From: Bin87 sp964347975
Lineage (GTDB): Bacteria; Chloroflexota; Dehalococcoidia; Lucifugimonadales; UBA3495
NCBI GenBank assembly: GCA_964347975.1
Contig: CAYGAY010000008.1
Location: 41,675 to 105,674 of the forward strand
Direction of reading: 5' to 3'
DNA length: 64,000 bases
Shown: one piece after another, positions 51,104 through 60,242 of the stretch
Position numbering within the stretch: the stretch's first letter is position 1
Layout of the letters: the number at the start of each line of letters is the position of its first letter
Notes under the pieces: model-generated
Databases searched by the model: none
The model's input: only the letters and a program-made list of their open reading frames with translations
Told to the model about the DNA's origin: nothing
Program-made: the position numbers and the translations under genes

Positions 51104-53566
51104 ATGCGAATATTCCCCGAACTCACGTTGGCGGCGATGGTGGCCGGCGTTGGACTGGCGCTGCGGTCAGAAGTAACCCTGCATTCGTCCTGGCCGCTTT
51201 TGATGCTGGCTCTGGCGGGATTCGCCGTCGCTGTGGGACTGCGGGCTTTGCAACTGCCCACCGGCCCCGTGATCCTGGCGGCTGCCCTGCTCCTCGGGTT
51301 TTGGCGTGGCCACTCGGCGGCGCCCCCGGAGCTGCCCATCGTACCCAGCGGTCCGGCGAGTGAGATTGTGTTGTTGATCACGGATGCGCCGGTCCCGGTC
51401 CAGAGCAGCTACCAGTTCCCCGCCCGTGTGCTGCCTGCCGATGGCGACGCTATCGGCAGCATTCCAGACGGCGCCAACCTGTTGGTGCACGCGCTGCCCC
51501 CGCCGGACTTGGTGTACCAACGCAGCTCGCCCCATTTGCGTTACGGAGACACTCTGCTAGTGTCCGGCCGGGTGGAACATCCTGAGCCAATAGGAGATTT
51601 CGACTACGCCGCGTGGCTGGCATCACGGCAGATCTCAGCGGTGATGTGGGCTCAGGAATCTGAGTTTCTGGGCGCAGCTCGGATTGCAGGACCGATAACA
51701 GTTCTGCACTCGGTCAGGAGCCGGCTGGCTGGCGCTTTGCAGAGGGGCATATCGGCGCCGCAATCCGCTTTGGCGCAAGCCCTTTTGCTCGGTTTCAGAG
51801 GCGAACTGCCCGAGACCGTGAAAGATTCCTTTCGCGCCGCTGGAATGTCCCATCTGCTGGCGATTTCCGGCCTTCACGTCGGGATCGTGATGGCCCTGAC
51901 TCTTGCGGCGGCGTCCGCGGCGGCCGGACGGGGCACTCCGCTGGCGGTCGTGCTGGCGGCGGCGGCGGTATGGACTTACGCTGCGCTATCCGGCTTCGAC
52001 CCGCCGGTGGTGCGAGCGTCCATCATGGGTAGCCTTGCGTTGACACAGATCTTACTGGGGCGCGGTATGCGCGGCGTCACGGCTCTGCTGCTGGCCGCAA
52101 CAGTGATGGTGGGAGCGCAACCTGCGATCCTGGGCAACCTGTCGTTCCAACTCAGTTTCACGGCAATGGCCGGCGTGTTGGTGGCGCTGCCGCTAATAAC
52201 CGTTCTGTCCGGCGCGATTGGCGGATCCCTCGCCGCCCAAGGTTCCGCCATGGCGCGGTGGTTTGGTTACGGGCTCACTCTGTTGATCGCGTCCGCTATT
52301 ATCTCCACGTTCACCACCGCGGCGACGGCGCCCCTGGTGGCGATGCACTTCGGGTCACTACCTCTGATGAGCGTTCCCGCCACGATATTGGCGATGCCGG
52401 CGATGCCTCTTGCCCTGGTGGGTTCCGCTGCGACGGCCATCACCGGGCAATTGACGGCGCCATTGGCGGTGGCGGTGGGCACGCTGACCTGGGGACCGTT
52501 AGCCTGGCTGATATGGGTGGCGGACGCTATGCCGGCGGTCCTGATGCCGGCGCCCTGGCTGACTCCCCCGGTAGCGATTGCGTGGTGCATCGGTTTGGGG
52601 ATGCTTGTAGCGCTGCTGTCGGCTCCTCGGATAAGGCGGGCTGCGACCGCCTGGCGACGTGGCCCGGCTTGGCGGCCCGGCGGTCTCGCCCGTCTCCTGG
52701 TCGCCGTAGGGCCGGTGGCGGCGCTTACGGTTCTGCTTTTTGTCTTCCAGTTGTCCGGGTCGCGGGCGGACGGACGCCTCCATGTGTACGTCCTGGACAT
52801 CGGTCAGGGAGATGCCATTCTGGTGGTGACGCCAGACGGACGCCAAATGCTGGTGGACGGCGGACCAGATCCGACTGCAATTCTTTCGGCCTTGGGATCA
52901 CGTTTGCCAGCGGGTGACCGAAAGCTCGACGTGGTGGCCGCCACTCACCTGGACAGCGACCACGCAGGCGGCTTGATTAGCGTATTGGATCGATATGATG
53001 CGAATGTCGTTCTGCAAAGCGCCCATACTCCCGTCTCCGCTCTCCATCCGCAATGGCGCAGCGTACTGGACAAACGGGGCCATTCCGTCGTAGTGGTGAA
53101 GGAGGGTCATCGCATCAGGCTCGGGGATCAGGCCGTTGTGGAAGTGCTGTACCCGCCTGCGGAGGGGCTGCCGCCGGGGGTTGAAAAAAGCGCCAACAAC
53201 CTCAGCACGGTGATGCGCTTGACCTATCGCGAGGTTTCCTTTCTGCTTACCGGCGACGTGGAACACGACGCCGAGCGATTTCTGGTAGGGACCATGGGGC
53301 CGTCTTTGAAATCCAACGTACTCAAGGTTGGACACCACGGGAGCCGGTCGTCAACATCATCGGGTTTCGTGCGCAGCGTTGGGCCGGAGAGCGCCGTAAT
53401 CTCGGCCGGTCGAGAGAATCGCTACGGTCACCCCAGCCCGGAAGTCATCCGGCGTTTAGAGGAGGAAATGGATCCTGACAAAGTCTTCATCACTGCCCGA
53501 GACGGGACGGTTGAATTCATTAGCGACGGGACTGCATTGTGGGTGAAAACGGAATTGCCGCAATGA
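51104..53566 (+). CDS. comEC: DNA internalisation protein ComEC/Rec2
   Basis: 820 residues. N-terminal OB-fold-like soluble part, Competence helices with SHLLAISGLHVGIVMALTLAAA, SGFDPPVVRASIMGSLALTQILLGRGM, and a C-terminal MBL domain (DIGQGDAILVVTPDGRQMLVDGG, ATHLDSDHAGG). It forms the channel for single-stranded DNA in transformation. It follows comEA by 113 bases holding a REP element. Confidence 0.95.
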   Translation: MRIFPELTLAAMVAGVGLALRSEVTLHSSWPLLMLALAGFAVAVGLRALQLPTGPVILAAALLLGFWRGHSAAPPELPIVPSGPASEIVLLITDAPVPVQSSYQFPARVLPADGDAIGSIPDGANLLVHALPPPDLVYQRSSPHLRYGDTLLVSGRVEHPEPIGDFDYAAWLASRQISAVMWAQESEFLGAARIAGPITVLHSVRSRLAGALQRGISAPQSALAQALLLGFRGELPETVKDSFRAAGMSHLLAISGLHVGIVMALTLAAASAAAGRGTPLAVVLAAAAVWTYAALSGFDPPVVRASIMGSLALTQILLGRGMRGVTALLLAATVMVGAQPAILGNLSFQLSFTAMAGVLVALPLITVLSGAIGGSLAAQGSAMARWFGYGLTLLIASAIISTFTTAATAPLVAMHFGSLPLMSVPATILAMPAMPLALVGSAATAITGQLTAPLAVAVGTLTWGPLAWLIWVADAMPAVLMPAPWLTPPVAIAWCIGLGMLVALLSAPRIRRAATAWRRGPAWRPGGLARLLVAVGPVAALTVLLFVFQLSGSRADGRLHVYVLDIGQGDAILVVTPDGRQMLVDGGPDPTAILSALGSRLPAGDRKLDVVAATHLDSDHAGGLISVLDRYDANVVLQSAHTPVSALHPQWRSVLDKRGHSVVVVKEGHRIRLGDQAVVEVLYPPAEGLPPGVEKSANNLSTVMRLTYREVSFLLTGDVEHDAERFLVGTMGPSLKSNVLKVGHHGSRSSTSSGFVRSVGPESAVISAGRENRYGHPSPEVIRRLEEEMDPDKVFITARDGTVEFISDGTALWVKTELPQ

Positions 53567-53570
53567 CTGA

Positions 53571-53579
53571 TGTTATAAT
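53571..53579 (+). promoter_or_regulatory. Extended -10 for cmk, leaderless start
   Basis: TGTTATAAT: perfect TATAAT with TGT before it. Six bases separate the hexamer from the A of ATG 53586, so the transcript would begin at the start codon. Confidence 0.5.
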
Positions 53580-53585
53580 TCCATT

Positions 53586-54317
53586 ATGAGACCTAATCGC
53601 CGGAAAACCGATGCCGGAAGCCTTATTGTGGCCATTGACGGGCCGGTGGCTTCGGGCAAGAGTTCCGTTGGCAAGGCCGCCGCCGAAGCGTTGGGCTTGC
53701 GTTTCCTCGATACCGGAGTGATGTATCGCGCCGTAACCTGGTTGGCTCTGCACCGGGATGTTCCGGTAACGGACTTTTTGGCGATTGGCAGCCTGGCCGA
53801 GGGCTGCCAAATAGACGTGGCGGGAGATTCTCCGGGAACCGCCGGGGTCTCCATCGACGGGCACCAGTTAGGCGACGCCCTGGTCTCCGATGCGGTCAAC
53901 CGGAATGTATCAGCCGTATCGGCGGTGTCGGCGGTGCGTACCGCCCTGGTACGACGGCAACGGGCCATCGCCGTCGATGGCGGGATCGTGATGGTGGGGC
54001 GCGACATCGGGTCGGTAGTCCTGCCCTGCGCCACTGTCAAACTCTATATTGACGCTTCTGCCGAGGAGCGTGCCCGTCGCCGATTCGAGCAAATGCGGGA
54101 ATCTTCCGTATCGACCAATTACGAGCAGATTCTCCACAATACTTTGCGTCGCGATGAATTGGATAGGGGGCGGGCGGATTCGCCGTTGATGGTCGCCGAT
54201 GGAGCCACCGTGATCAAGACCGATGGGATCGGCCTGGAAGAGGCGATTGCGGCCGTTGTAGCCGCTATCAACGCCGGGAAAAACGTTAATCCGCCAGGGC
54301 GCGCGTTGCGGAAGTGA
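53586..54317 (+). CDS. cmk: Cytidylate kinase
   Basis: 243 residues. IAIDGPVASGKSSVGK P-loop, DTGVMYRA, GRDIGSVV and RRRFEQMRE lid. It phosphorylates CMP and dCMP. The conserved middle contains AVSAVSAVSAVRTAL, an Ala-Val-Ser direct repeat. The ATG is preceded by no ribosome site but by an extended -10. Confidence 0.95.
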   Translation: MRPNRRKTDAGSLIVAIDGPVASGKSSVGKAAAEALGLRFLDTGVMYRAVTWLALHRDVPVTDFLAIGSLAEGCQIDVAGDSPGTAGVSIDGHQLGDALVSDAVNRNVSAVSAVSAVRTALVRRQRAIAVDGGIVMVGRDIGSVVLPCATVKLYIDASAEERARRRFEQMRESSVSTNYEQILHNTLRRDELDRGRADSPLMVADGATVIKTDGIGLEEAIAAVVAAINAGKNVNPPGRALRK

Positions 54318-54321
54318 CGGC

Positions 54322-54993
54322 ATGGCGTGGCTATATAAACCCAGCCGCCGTTTTGGACAGATGATGTGGTCGTTGACCGGCCGACTCACGGTCACCGGTC
54401 AGGAAGCCATGCCGCCCTATGGGCCTTTGCTGGTTGCCAGCAATCATCTCTCGCTGAACGACGCCGGAACGCTGGTGGTGGCGTTGCCCAGGCAGGTGGT
54501 GTTCCTTGCGAAGAAAGAGCTTTGGGAAAAGCCTATTGGCCGCTTCTACTGCAACGCGGTCGGCGCGGTGCGGCTGGATAGGGCGCGCGGCGGCGGCGAA
54601 GCGCTAAGGTACGCTTTGGCAGCCTTGCAGGAAGACAAGGCCATCCTGATGTTCCCGGAGGGCAGGATCAGCCCCACAGCCCAATTGCAGCGCGGGCGAA
54701 CCGGCCTGGCGTGGTTGGCCCTGAAAACTCAAGCTCCGATTTTGCCGGTGGGCATCGCCGGGACGGAGAAGTTCGCTTCGTGGCATATGCCGGTTCCCCT
54801 GGCCAGTTGGCAGGTGAACATCGGAACGCCCTTCACACCGCCTTTCGTCGAAGGCCCAATCACCAGGCAGCTGTTGACCTCGGTGACCGATATGGCGATG
54901 GAGCGCATAGCAGCGTTGCTGCCGGAATCGTATCGCGGAGACTATGCCGACGCGCTGCGCCCATCGCCGGACAGAGCTGTGAACAGGCGGTGA
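54322..54993 (+). CDS. plsC: 1-acyl-sn-glycerol-3-phosphate acyltransferase
   Basis: 223 residues. Motifs HX4D in ASNHLSLNDAG and FPEGRIS, GTGxTGLAWLAL-like RGRTGLAWLAL, and PVGIAG. It adds the second acyl chain to lysophosphatidic acid. It starts four bases after cmk and is cotranscribed with it. A hydrophobic N terminus is only weak. Confidence 0.92.
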   Translation: MAWLYKPSRRFGQMMWSLTGRLTVTGQEAMPPYGPLLVASNHLSLNDAGTLVVALPRQVVFLAKKELWEKPIGRFYCNAVGAVRLDRARGGGEALRYALAALQEDKAILMFPEGRISPTAQLQRGRTGLAWLALKTQAPILPVGIAGTEKFASWHMPVPLASWQVNIGTPFTPPFVEGPITRQLLTSVTDMAMERIAALLPESYRGDYADALRPSPDRAVNRR

Positions 54994-55021
54994 ATCGAAT
55001 GGGCGGGGATTGCTCCGGCCT

Positions 55022-55933
55022 TTATCTTCGTGGGCTCAACGCGATATTCCGATCCGGCGCACTCCGGTAACTCATCTCTTCATCGTCAAGGATGCGTTCC
55101 AGCTCAGCGGCCCGAAGATTGATCGTGTCCATGATGGCGGGCGGGATCCCGGCGTGCTCGTTGATGTAGTTGCTGAGCAACTCCAACTCATCGAACCCTT
55201 GGAAACAATCCACGACCCCCCGTAATGCCGGGGAGAAATATTGTGTGTCCTGCCCCACTCCCCGGCCAACCGAGAAATGGTACACGTACTTCAATTTGTC
55301 CTTAAGGTAGCGCACCACCGGGAAGAAGTCGCTGTCTCCGGAGACCAGGACCGCCACGTCGAAACTGTCCATCTTGGAAATCATGTCCACGGCGATGCCG
55401 ATGTCCACGCCCTTTTCGCCAACCTGCGTCCCCTGGAAGTTGATATTGCCATCATAATCGTATTCAAGGCGGTAGGGCCGGAAGGGCTGCACCACATATT
55501 GGCCAACGTATTTGAACTCCAGAAAGTTGGTGTTCTGCTGTATATCCTCGAACACCGACTTGCGGAGTTGGTGGAAGCGGCGAAACTCGTGCTCGTACCA
55601 ATCCTGGGCCTTCTGTATCACCAGGTCGGTAGTCAGTTCCGGCATCCGCATTCCATAGTCATCAACGATGCGCTGGGCGCGCCACACGTTAGGAGACCAG
55701 GGCGTGATGTTTTCAGCGTAGTACCAATAGACGCGGACCAACTGATGATCCCAACCGGTTATGTCGTCGAACTTGGCAAGGGCATCCTGGAAAAATTCCT
55801 GCCACCTGAAATGCTTTTCGTCAAGCCGATACTCGGGATTATTGGGATGGGGTGGATCGGAGCGAAAGTGAAAGTCACGAAGATTGTGCCGGAAATTTTG
55901 CCCGTCAACGAAGATAACTGTTCTCAGAGCCAT
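55022..55933 (-). CDS. NYN-domain (PIN-like) RNase-like protein
   Basis: 303 residues. Acidic residues of the NYN fold: FVDGQN (10s), GVDIGIAVDM and VSGDSDFFPVV, the three-point catalytic set of LabA/DUF88-like proteins. The C-terminal part has SPALRGVVDCFQGFDELE and a basic tail (ALSPRR). These enzymes cleave RNA with metal ions, as established for a number of members. It converges on plsC with 28 bases between stops. Confidence 0.9.
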   Translation of the reverse strand: MALRTVIFVDGQNFRHNLRDFHFRSDPPHPNNPEYRLDEKHFRWQEFFQDALAKFDDITGWDHQLVRVYWYYAENITPWSPNVWRAQRIVDDYGMRMPELTTDLVIQKAQDWYEHEFRRFHQLRKSVFEDIQQNTNFLEFKYVGQYVVQPFRPYRLEYDYDGNINFQGTQVGEKGVDIGIAVDMISKMDSFDVAVLVSGDSDFFPVVRYLKDKLKYVYHFSVGRGVGQDTQYFSPALRGVVDCFQGFDELELLSNYINEHAGIPPAIMDTINLRAAELERILDDEEMSYRSAPDRNIALSPRR

Positions 55934-56077
55934 TTTGATACTCCTCGTCGTCGCAAGGGCAAAGTACGCCTGATTGGAAATGTGTCCGTCGGCTGTACGG
56001 GAAAGGGAGTTATGGGGGACGTTAGCAAACGGCGACGACTTTATGGATGGATGGGTGTGATTTTTGCGCCGGCCTGT

Positions 56078-56980
56078 TCAGTCGGCCGGCGCGGCAATGT
56101 CGATATCGTAGCGGTCCAGGAGTTCATCCAATTGAGCGGCCGTCCGTTCGTCGGGCGGCACGAGGGGCAACCTCGGATCTCCAACGTTGAATCCGGCTCT
56201 ATTCAAGCCGTATTTCACCGGGATGGGGTTAGACACGATGAAGAGACCTTTGAACATATCGAGCAGCCGCAGGTGTTCGGCCCCGGCGGCTTCCACGTCG
56301 CCTTCCAGGGTAAGTCCGATCATTTGCCTGATTTGGTTGCCTACCAGATGCGCGGCGACGCTAACAACGCCGTATCCGCCCATCGACATGATACTGAAGG
56401 TTTCGTCGTCATTGCCTGACCAGACCCGGAAGTCATCGGGGGTGTCGCGGATGACCTTGGCAATCTGCACCGGGTCGCTGCTGGCTTCCTTGATGCCGAT
56501 GATGTTTTCAATCTGGGACAAGCGCACCGTGGTGTCGTTCGTCATATTCAGACTGGTACGGCTGGGAACGTTGTAGAGCATTCCCGGCAGATTGGTGCAC
56601 TCCGCCAGGAGACGGAAATGCCGGAACAGCCCCTCCTGGGGTGGTTTGTTGTATGCGGGCACGGTGAGCAGGAGGGCATCCGCTCCCACTTTCTCGGCCT
56701 CTCGACTCAACTCGACGGACGCCAGAGTGTTGTTGTCGCTGGTGCCCGCTATAACGGCCCCGCGGTCGCCGATGGCATCTTTGATCTCGCCATACAATTG
56801 GAGTTTTTCCTCCATCGACAACGCCGGTCCCTCGCCAGTGGTGCCGGTGACCACCAAACCTTCGGAACCGGAGTCCAGCAGAGCCTGGGCGAGACGCTTG
56901 GCCTGCGCATAATCTACCTGACCTTCGTCGTTAAACGGCGTGACCATAGCTGTAATAAGCCGGCCAATTTCAGTAGGCAT
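56078..56980 (-). CDS. dapA: 4-hydroxy-tetrahydrodipicolinate synthase
   Basis: 300 residues, TIM barrel. GTTGEGPALSMEEK, the YNVPSRTSLNM segment with catalytic Tyr, GIKEASSDPVQ with Schiff-base Lys and the SGNDDETFSIMSMGGYGVVS loop. Condenses pyruvate with aspartate semialdehyde in lysine and meso-diaminopimelate synthesis. AGGAGG before the ATG at 56980; an open frame to 57067 is rejected. It could be a related aldolase, but the motifs suit DapA. Confidence 0.92.
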   Translation of the reverse strand: MPTEIGRLITAMVTPFNDEGQVDYAQAKRLAQALLDSGSEGLVVTGTTGEGPALSMEEKLQLYGEIKDAIGDRGAVIAGTSDNNTLASVELSREAEKVGADALLLTVPAYNKPPQEGLFRHFRLLAECTNLPGMLYNVPSRTSLNMTNDTTVRLSQIENIIGIKEASSDPVQIAKVIRDTPDDFRVWSGNDDETFSIMSMGGYGVVSVAAHLVGNQIRQMIGLTLEGDVEAAGAEHLRLLDMFKGLFIVSNPIPVKYGLNRAGFNVGDPRLPLVPPDERTAAQLDELLDRYDIDIAAPAD

Positions 56981-57179
56981 AAAACGCCCCTCCTCAGGTG
57001 TGGTTGCGTCGCAATACGCAAATTTTCGAACCCACACCGTCTGCACGTTGCCATTGTATTTTCGCATTATACATATTGCGTCAACCTTGTGCCATCACTC
57101 GCGACAAATCGGTAGCGTTACGTTTTAGGTGGTTTGATTGTAGGATGGGGAAAATACCAGGGTTGCGACTGGCGGGAGG

Positions 57180-57815
57180 CGCACAGTGATGGGATTGCTC
57201 TACGATCTGGAAACTCGGTTGGAGCAACAGATTCCAGCGCAGTTGCAGCGCTCATTGCAGCAAGCCCGGGACGACTACCGCTCGATTTGTTCCGGCTGCA
57301 TTCTGGCGATGCGCCGGCATCATCACCAGGCCCACGCGATTACCACCCGCTAGGGCGTCATCGAGTTGCAGAGGCCAGTGTTCCGCGGTGGCGAGCGCTG
57401 GCAGATGACCTGCGGCATGGCGCGGCGGGGCGCGGCGGAGCGCAATGCTCGGTACTCCAAAAACCCGCGAACCAGCCATCAAACTGGCGGCGCGGGGGTT
57501 GAGTTACGCTCAGAGCGGCCCGTGGTTGGGAGGTGTCAAGAGCGCTTTGTGCCATTGGCGGCGGCGGGCGCGGGCGCCGGAGTTGCAGCAGGGGGCGGTT
57601 GACTCGGCGCATCTGGTCAGCGACGGCGACTGGGCCATTACGGTGGGCTTGGGCATGATCTATGGCGGTCCGGCGCCGCGCCAGTGATGCCAGTTGCATC
57701 TGCGGCGGGAGTGCCGGCGGAACATCGGCGGGGCGGGCTGGGCTGCGGCGCGTCGCTTGCGGGCAGCGGAGAGTGTGGCGGAGGGCAGCGGTGGGCGCGG
57801 CGGGTGGTGGCCTTG
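57180..57815 (+). pseudogene. Left truncated transposase arm
   Basis: N-terminal half of the IS transposase; frames break at 57350 (stop in ITTR*GV) and later. It ends near the palindrome centre. Confidence 0.65.
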
Positions 57816-57819
57816 ACCC

Positions 57820-58447
57820 GCGGCGCCCACCGCTGCCCTCCGGTCACGCTTGACGACGCCAGCAGCCGTCACCCTTCGGGCCAGCCCTCCCAACCCAGAT
57901 TGCGCCGGTATTCCCGCAGCAAATGAAAGTGGCTCAGTGGCACAACTGATGGGGAACCGCCCGCCCATAGACCATTTGCAGGCAACCATTTGCCGGCCCC
58001 CTGCGATGGCCCGGTCGCCATCGCTCACCACTTCAGCCAACGGCACAGTGCGCTTTTCACCGCCCCCCCAACCGCTGGCCGCCGCGCAACTCAACCCCAG
58101 CCCCGCCAGTTTCAGGGCGGTTTCGCCGGTTTTTTTGAGTACCGACGATAACGCTCATCCTCCCCCAACACGTCGGCGCCGCCGCTCATGCGTCGGCATT
58201 CTCTGCACCGGAACACCGGTATCCACAACGCCACTGCCCCGTAGCCGGTCATTATGGAACGGCGATAAGCATGATGGCGGCGCATCGCCAACTGGCAATC
58301 CGGACATTGCGCCTGATAAAGGTCCCGCGCCCCCGGCAACGCTTGGCGCAATCGCACCGGGAGCTCCTGTTCCAACTCGGTTTCCAATTGATGCAGCAGC
58401 CCCCTGATGGACACCTCCAAAACCTGCCCGCTGCCCCTATCGTACAA
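57820..58447 (-). pseudogene. Right truncated transposase arm
   Basis: Minus strand, from YDRGSGQVLEVSIRGLLHQLETE, through RHHAYRRSIMTGYGAVALWIPVFRCREC to a KKPAKPP stop, then continuing in another frame with VVSDGDRAIAGG and CHFHLLREYRRNLGW. Closely related to the 1-507 copy. Confidence 0.7.
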
Positions 58448-58491
58448 TTAAACCACCTGAATCGGAACGCTACCCCAACGGAACCTTCCGG

Positions 58492-58520
58492 TTGCATCCC
58501 CCGGCATTGCCCCATATAAT
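58492..58520 (+). promoter_or_regulatory. Promoter for the PHP gene
   Basis: TTGCAT, 17-base spacer, TATAAT. It begins 18 bases outside the IS terminal repeat. Confidence 0.55.
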
Positions 58521-58564
58521 CACGGGTTGGCGGCAATCATTATCCGCCACCTGGAGGCCATCTC

Positions 58565-59230
58565 TTGACCACATACCTCGACCTGCATTGCCATTCAGTG
58601 GCATCCGACGACTCCCGCGCCACTGTTGAGCAGTACCTCAAATTCATTCAGGTGCTCCGCAAGCGTGGGTTCACCATTGACGGCATCGTTCTCACCGAAC
58701 ACCGGCAGTTTGACTTCGACGCCGACTACTCGCAGTTGGCCACCGAATATGGAGTCATTGTGCTCAAGGGAGCCGAGTTGGATACGTGCTTCGGGCATAT
58801 GCTGGTCTATAACATCACCGCCGGCCTGGCCCGTGATATTGATTTCGGTGACGTAAAAATGGACGGACGGGAGCTTATCAAAGCCGCCCGCCACCATGGC
58901 GGCTACGTGGTCCCGGCTCACCCGGGTCGTTTCGGCATCGGCCTGGTGGAATACATGGAGCAGGGGGAGGCATTCGCCGACGTATCCATAGTTGAGCGCG
59001 TCAACGCGGGCAGCAAGCCCGAGGAGAACGAGCGGGCCGAGGAGCTTTGTCAACGCGCGGGGTATCTGGGCACCGGGGGCAGCGACGCCCACCTCGCCAG
59101 CCACATCGGTCGGGCCGTGACCGAGTTCAACGCCAATATCCGCAACGAACCGGAACTCGTTGAAGCCCTCAGATCCGGGGATTTCCGGCCCATGTATATC
59201 CAGGAAACCGCCGCCGTACCCGTCGGCTGA
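58565..59230 (+). CDS. PHP-domain phosphoesterase
   Basis: 221 residues, TTG start behind GGAGG. Metal-binding PHP motifs: LDLHCHSVAS, LTEHRQFDFD, KGAELDTCFGHMLVY, HPGRFG and GSDAHLASHIG. Such enzymes cleave phosphodiester or phosphoester bonds of nucleotides or oligonucleotides using three metal ions. It is not linked to a polymerase here, unlike polX. Substrate unknown. Confidence 0.85.
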   Translation: MTTYLDLHCHSVASDDSRATVEQYLKFIQVLRKRGFTIDGIVLTEHRQFDFDADYSQLATEYGVIVLKGAELDTCFGHMLVYNITAGLARDIDFGDVKMDGRELIKAARHHGGYVVPAHPGRFGIGLVEYMEQGEAFADVSIVERVNAGSKPEENERAEELCQRAGYLGTGGSDAHLASHIGRAVTEFNANIRNEPELVEALRSGDFRPMYIQETAAVPVG

Positions 59231-59257
59231 TCCACTGATTGATTCAGGAGCGCATCC

Positions 59258-59710
59258 ATGCCCACCGAGATTGAGTACGAATACGACCACTCCCTTTACG
59301 GAGTTGAGCACGAATCCGGGCCCTTTGATGTAACCAAAGAGATCATCGACACCTACGTTCGCAGTGTGGGCGATGACAACCCCATCTTTACCGATCCCGC
59401 TTCCGCTCGCGCCGCCGGGTACGCAAATCAGGTCGCTCCGCCCACCCTGTGCGCTCTTTTCGAGCGCGGCGAACTCCCCGACATTAAGCTCCAATTCGGC
59501 CGACGCCAATTCCATGGCGGTCAGCGCGTGGAACCCCGGGCTCCTATCGTGGCAGGCGACCGCCTGACGGCGTCGTCCCATCTCAAGGACGTGTACACCA
59601 AGACCGGGCGCTCCGGCACGATGGTTCACGTCGTTTGGGAAACCACCTTCAGCAATCAGGACGGCGTAGTGGTGGCGGACGTGCAGCGTTCCCAAGTTGT
59701 GAGGGAGTGA
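59258..59710 (+). CDS. FAS1-like MaoC dehydratase-fold protein
   Basis: 150 residues, hot-dog fold of the N-terminal MaoC dehydratase type. GPFDVTKEIIDTYVRSVGDDNPIFTDPASARAAGY, then APPTLCALFERG and a C-terminal FHGGQRVEPRAPIVAGD. It is paired with the next gene, as (R)-specific enoyl-CoA hydratases often come as two half-length subunits; here the first lacks the full catalytic Asp-His motif. Confidence 0.85.
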   Translation: MPTEIEYEYDHSLYGVEHESGPFDVTKEIIDTYVRSVGDDNPIFTDPASARAAGYANQVAPPTLCALFERGELPDIKLQFGRRQFHGGQRVEPRAPIVAGDRLTASSHLKDVYTKTGRSGTMVHVVWETTFSNQDGVVVADVQRSQVVRE

Positions 59711-59717
59711 CGCCCAT

Positions 59718-60158
59718 ATGTCTCAATCGGCCAAATTGTATTTTGAAGACGTGGAATTGGGCGACGAAATAGGCCCGGCTATCCTCTCCGTCGCCGACGA
59801 TCAAGTCGTGGACTTTTGCTCGCTGTGGGGCAACCCGGCGCCCAACCGATTCACCGACCAGGCTGAGGCGGAAAAGGTTGGACTGGACGCCCCCATCGTC
59901 CCCGGCATCATGACCATGGCGCTGGTTTCCCGGGTCCTTACCGATTGGGCCGGTGTCGGCGCCGTAGCCGATCTGGACCTGGTTTTCCGGGGCACCGTTC
60001 CTCACAATCAGCCATTGTACGTGGGCATACAGATCAGCGACACCGACCAGGACGCTGATGGCAACCACGTTCAATGCGACATCACGATGACCGGCCCGGT
60101 TCCTGACCGACCTTACGTAATCGGCACCGCCCGGTTGAATTTGCCCTCGCGCGATTAA
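59718..60158 (+). CDS. MaoC-like dehydratase subunit
   Basis: 146 residues. YFEDVELGDEIGPAILSVADDQVVDFCSLWGNPAPNRFTD with the N-P-x-H-like site as NPAPNRF, where His is replaced, and VPGIMTMALVSRVLTDWAG. The two adjacent genes, eight bases apart, likely form a heteromer acting on enoyl-CoA-like substrates. Reduced active-site motif means the substrate may differ. Confidence 0.8.
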   Translation: MSQSAKLYFEDVELGDEIGPAILSVADDQVVDFCSLWGNPAPNRFTDQAEAEKVGLDAPIVPGIMTMALVSRVLTDWAGVGAVADLDLVFRGTVPHNQPLYVGIQISDTDQDADGNHVQCDITMTGPVPDRPYVIGTARLNLPSRD

Positions 60159-60242
60159 TCATTCGGTTGGCGGTTTTCGCCGTTCCACCGTTGCTGGGAG
60201 AGACCCTCGTCGGCTGATGGCCAACCGACGCCTTCGCATATT

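Larger units (their letters stand above)
57111..58474. mobile_element. Inverted composite of two truncated IS copies
   Basis: Terminal repeats GGTAGCGTT... at 57111-57135 and the inverse at 58450-58474 mark the outer ends. Two transposase halves run inward from the ends and meet near 57815-57825, at matching transposase positions. The left arm (plus strand) reads LYDLETRLEQQIPAQLQRSLQQARDDY; the right arm (minus strand, from 58390) reads LHQLETELEQELPVRLRQALPGARDLYQ with the zinc-finger-like CPDCQ and FRCREC. The right arm matches 1-300 of the window. Both are decayed. Neither can be functional. Confidence 0.7.

Noticed and set aside
56066..56093. Terminator for dapA
   Set aside because: A strong GCCGGCC hairpin exists, but on the dapA strand it is followed by A residues, and the T run lies on the wrong side.
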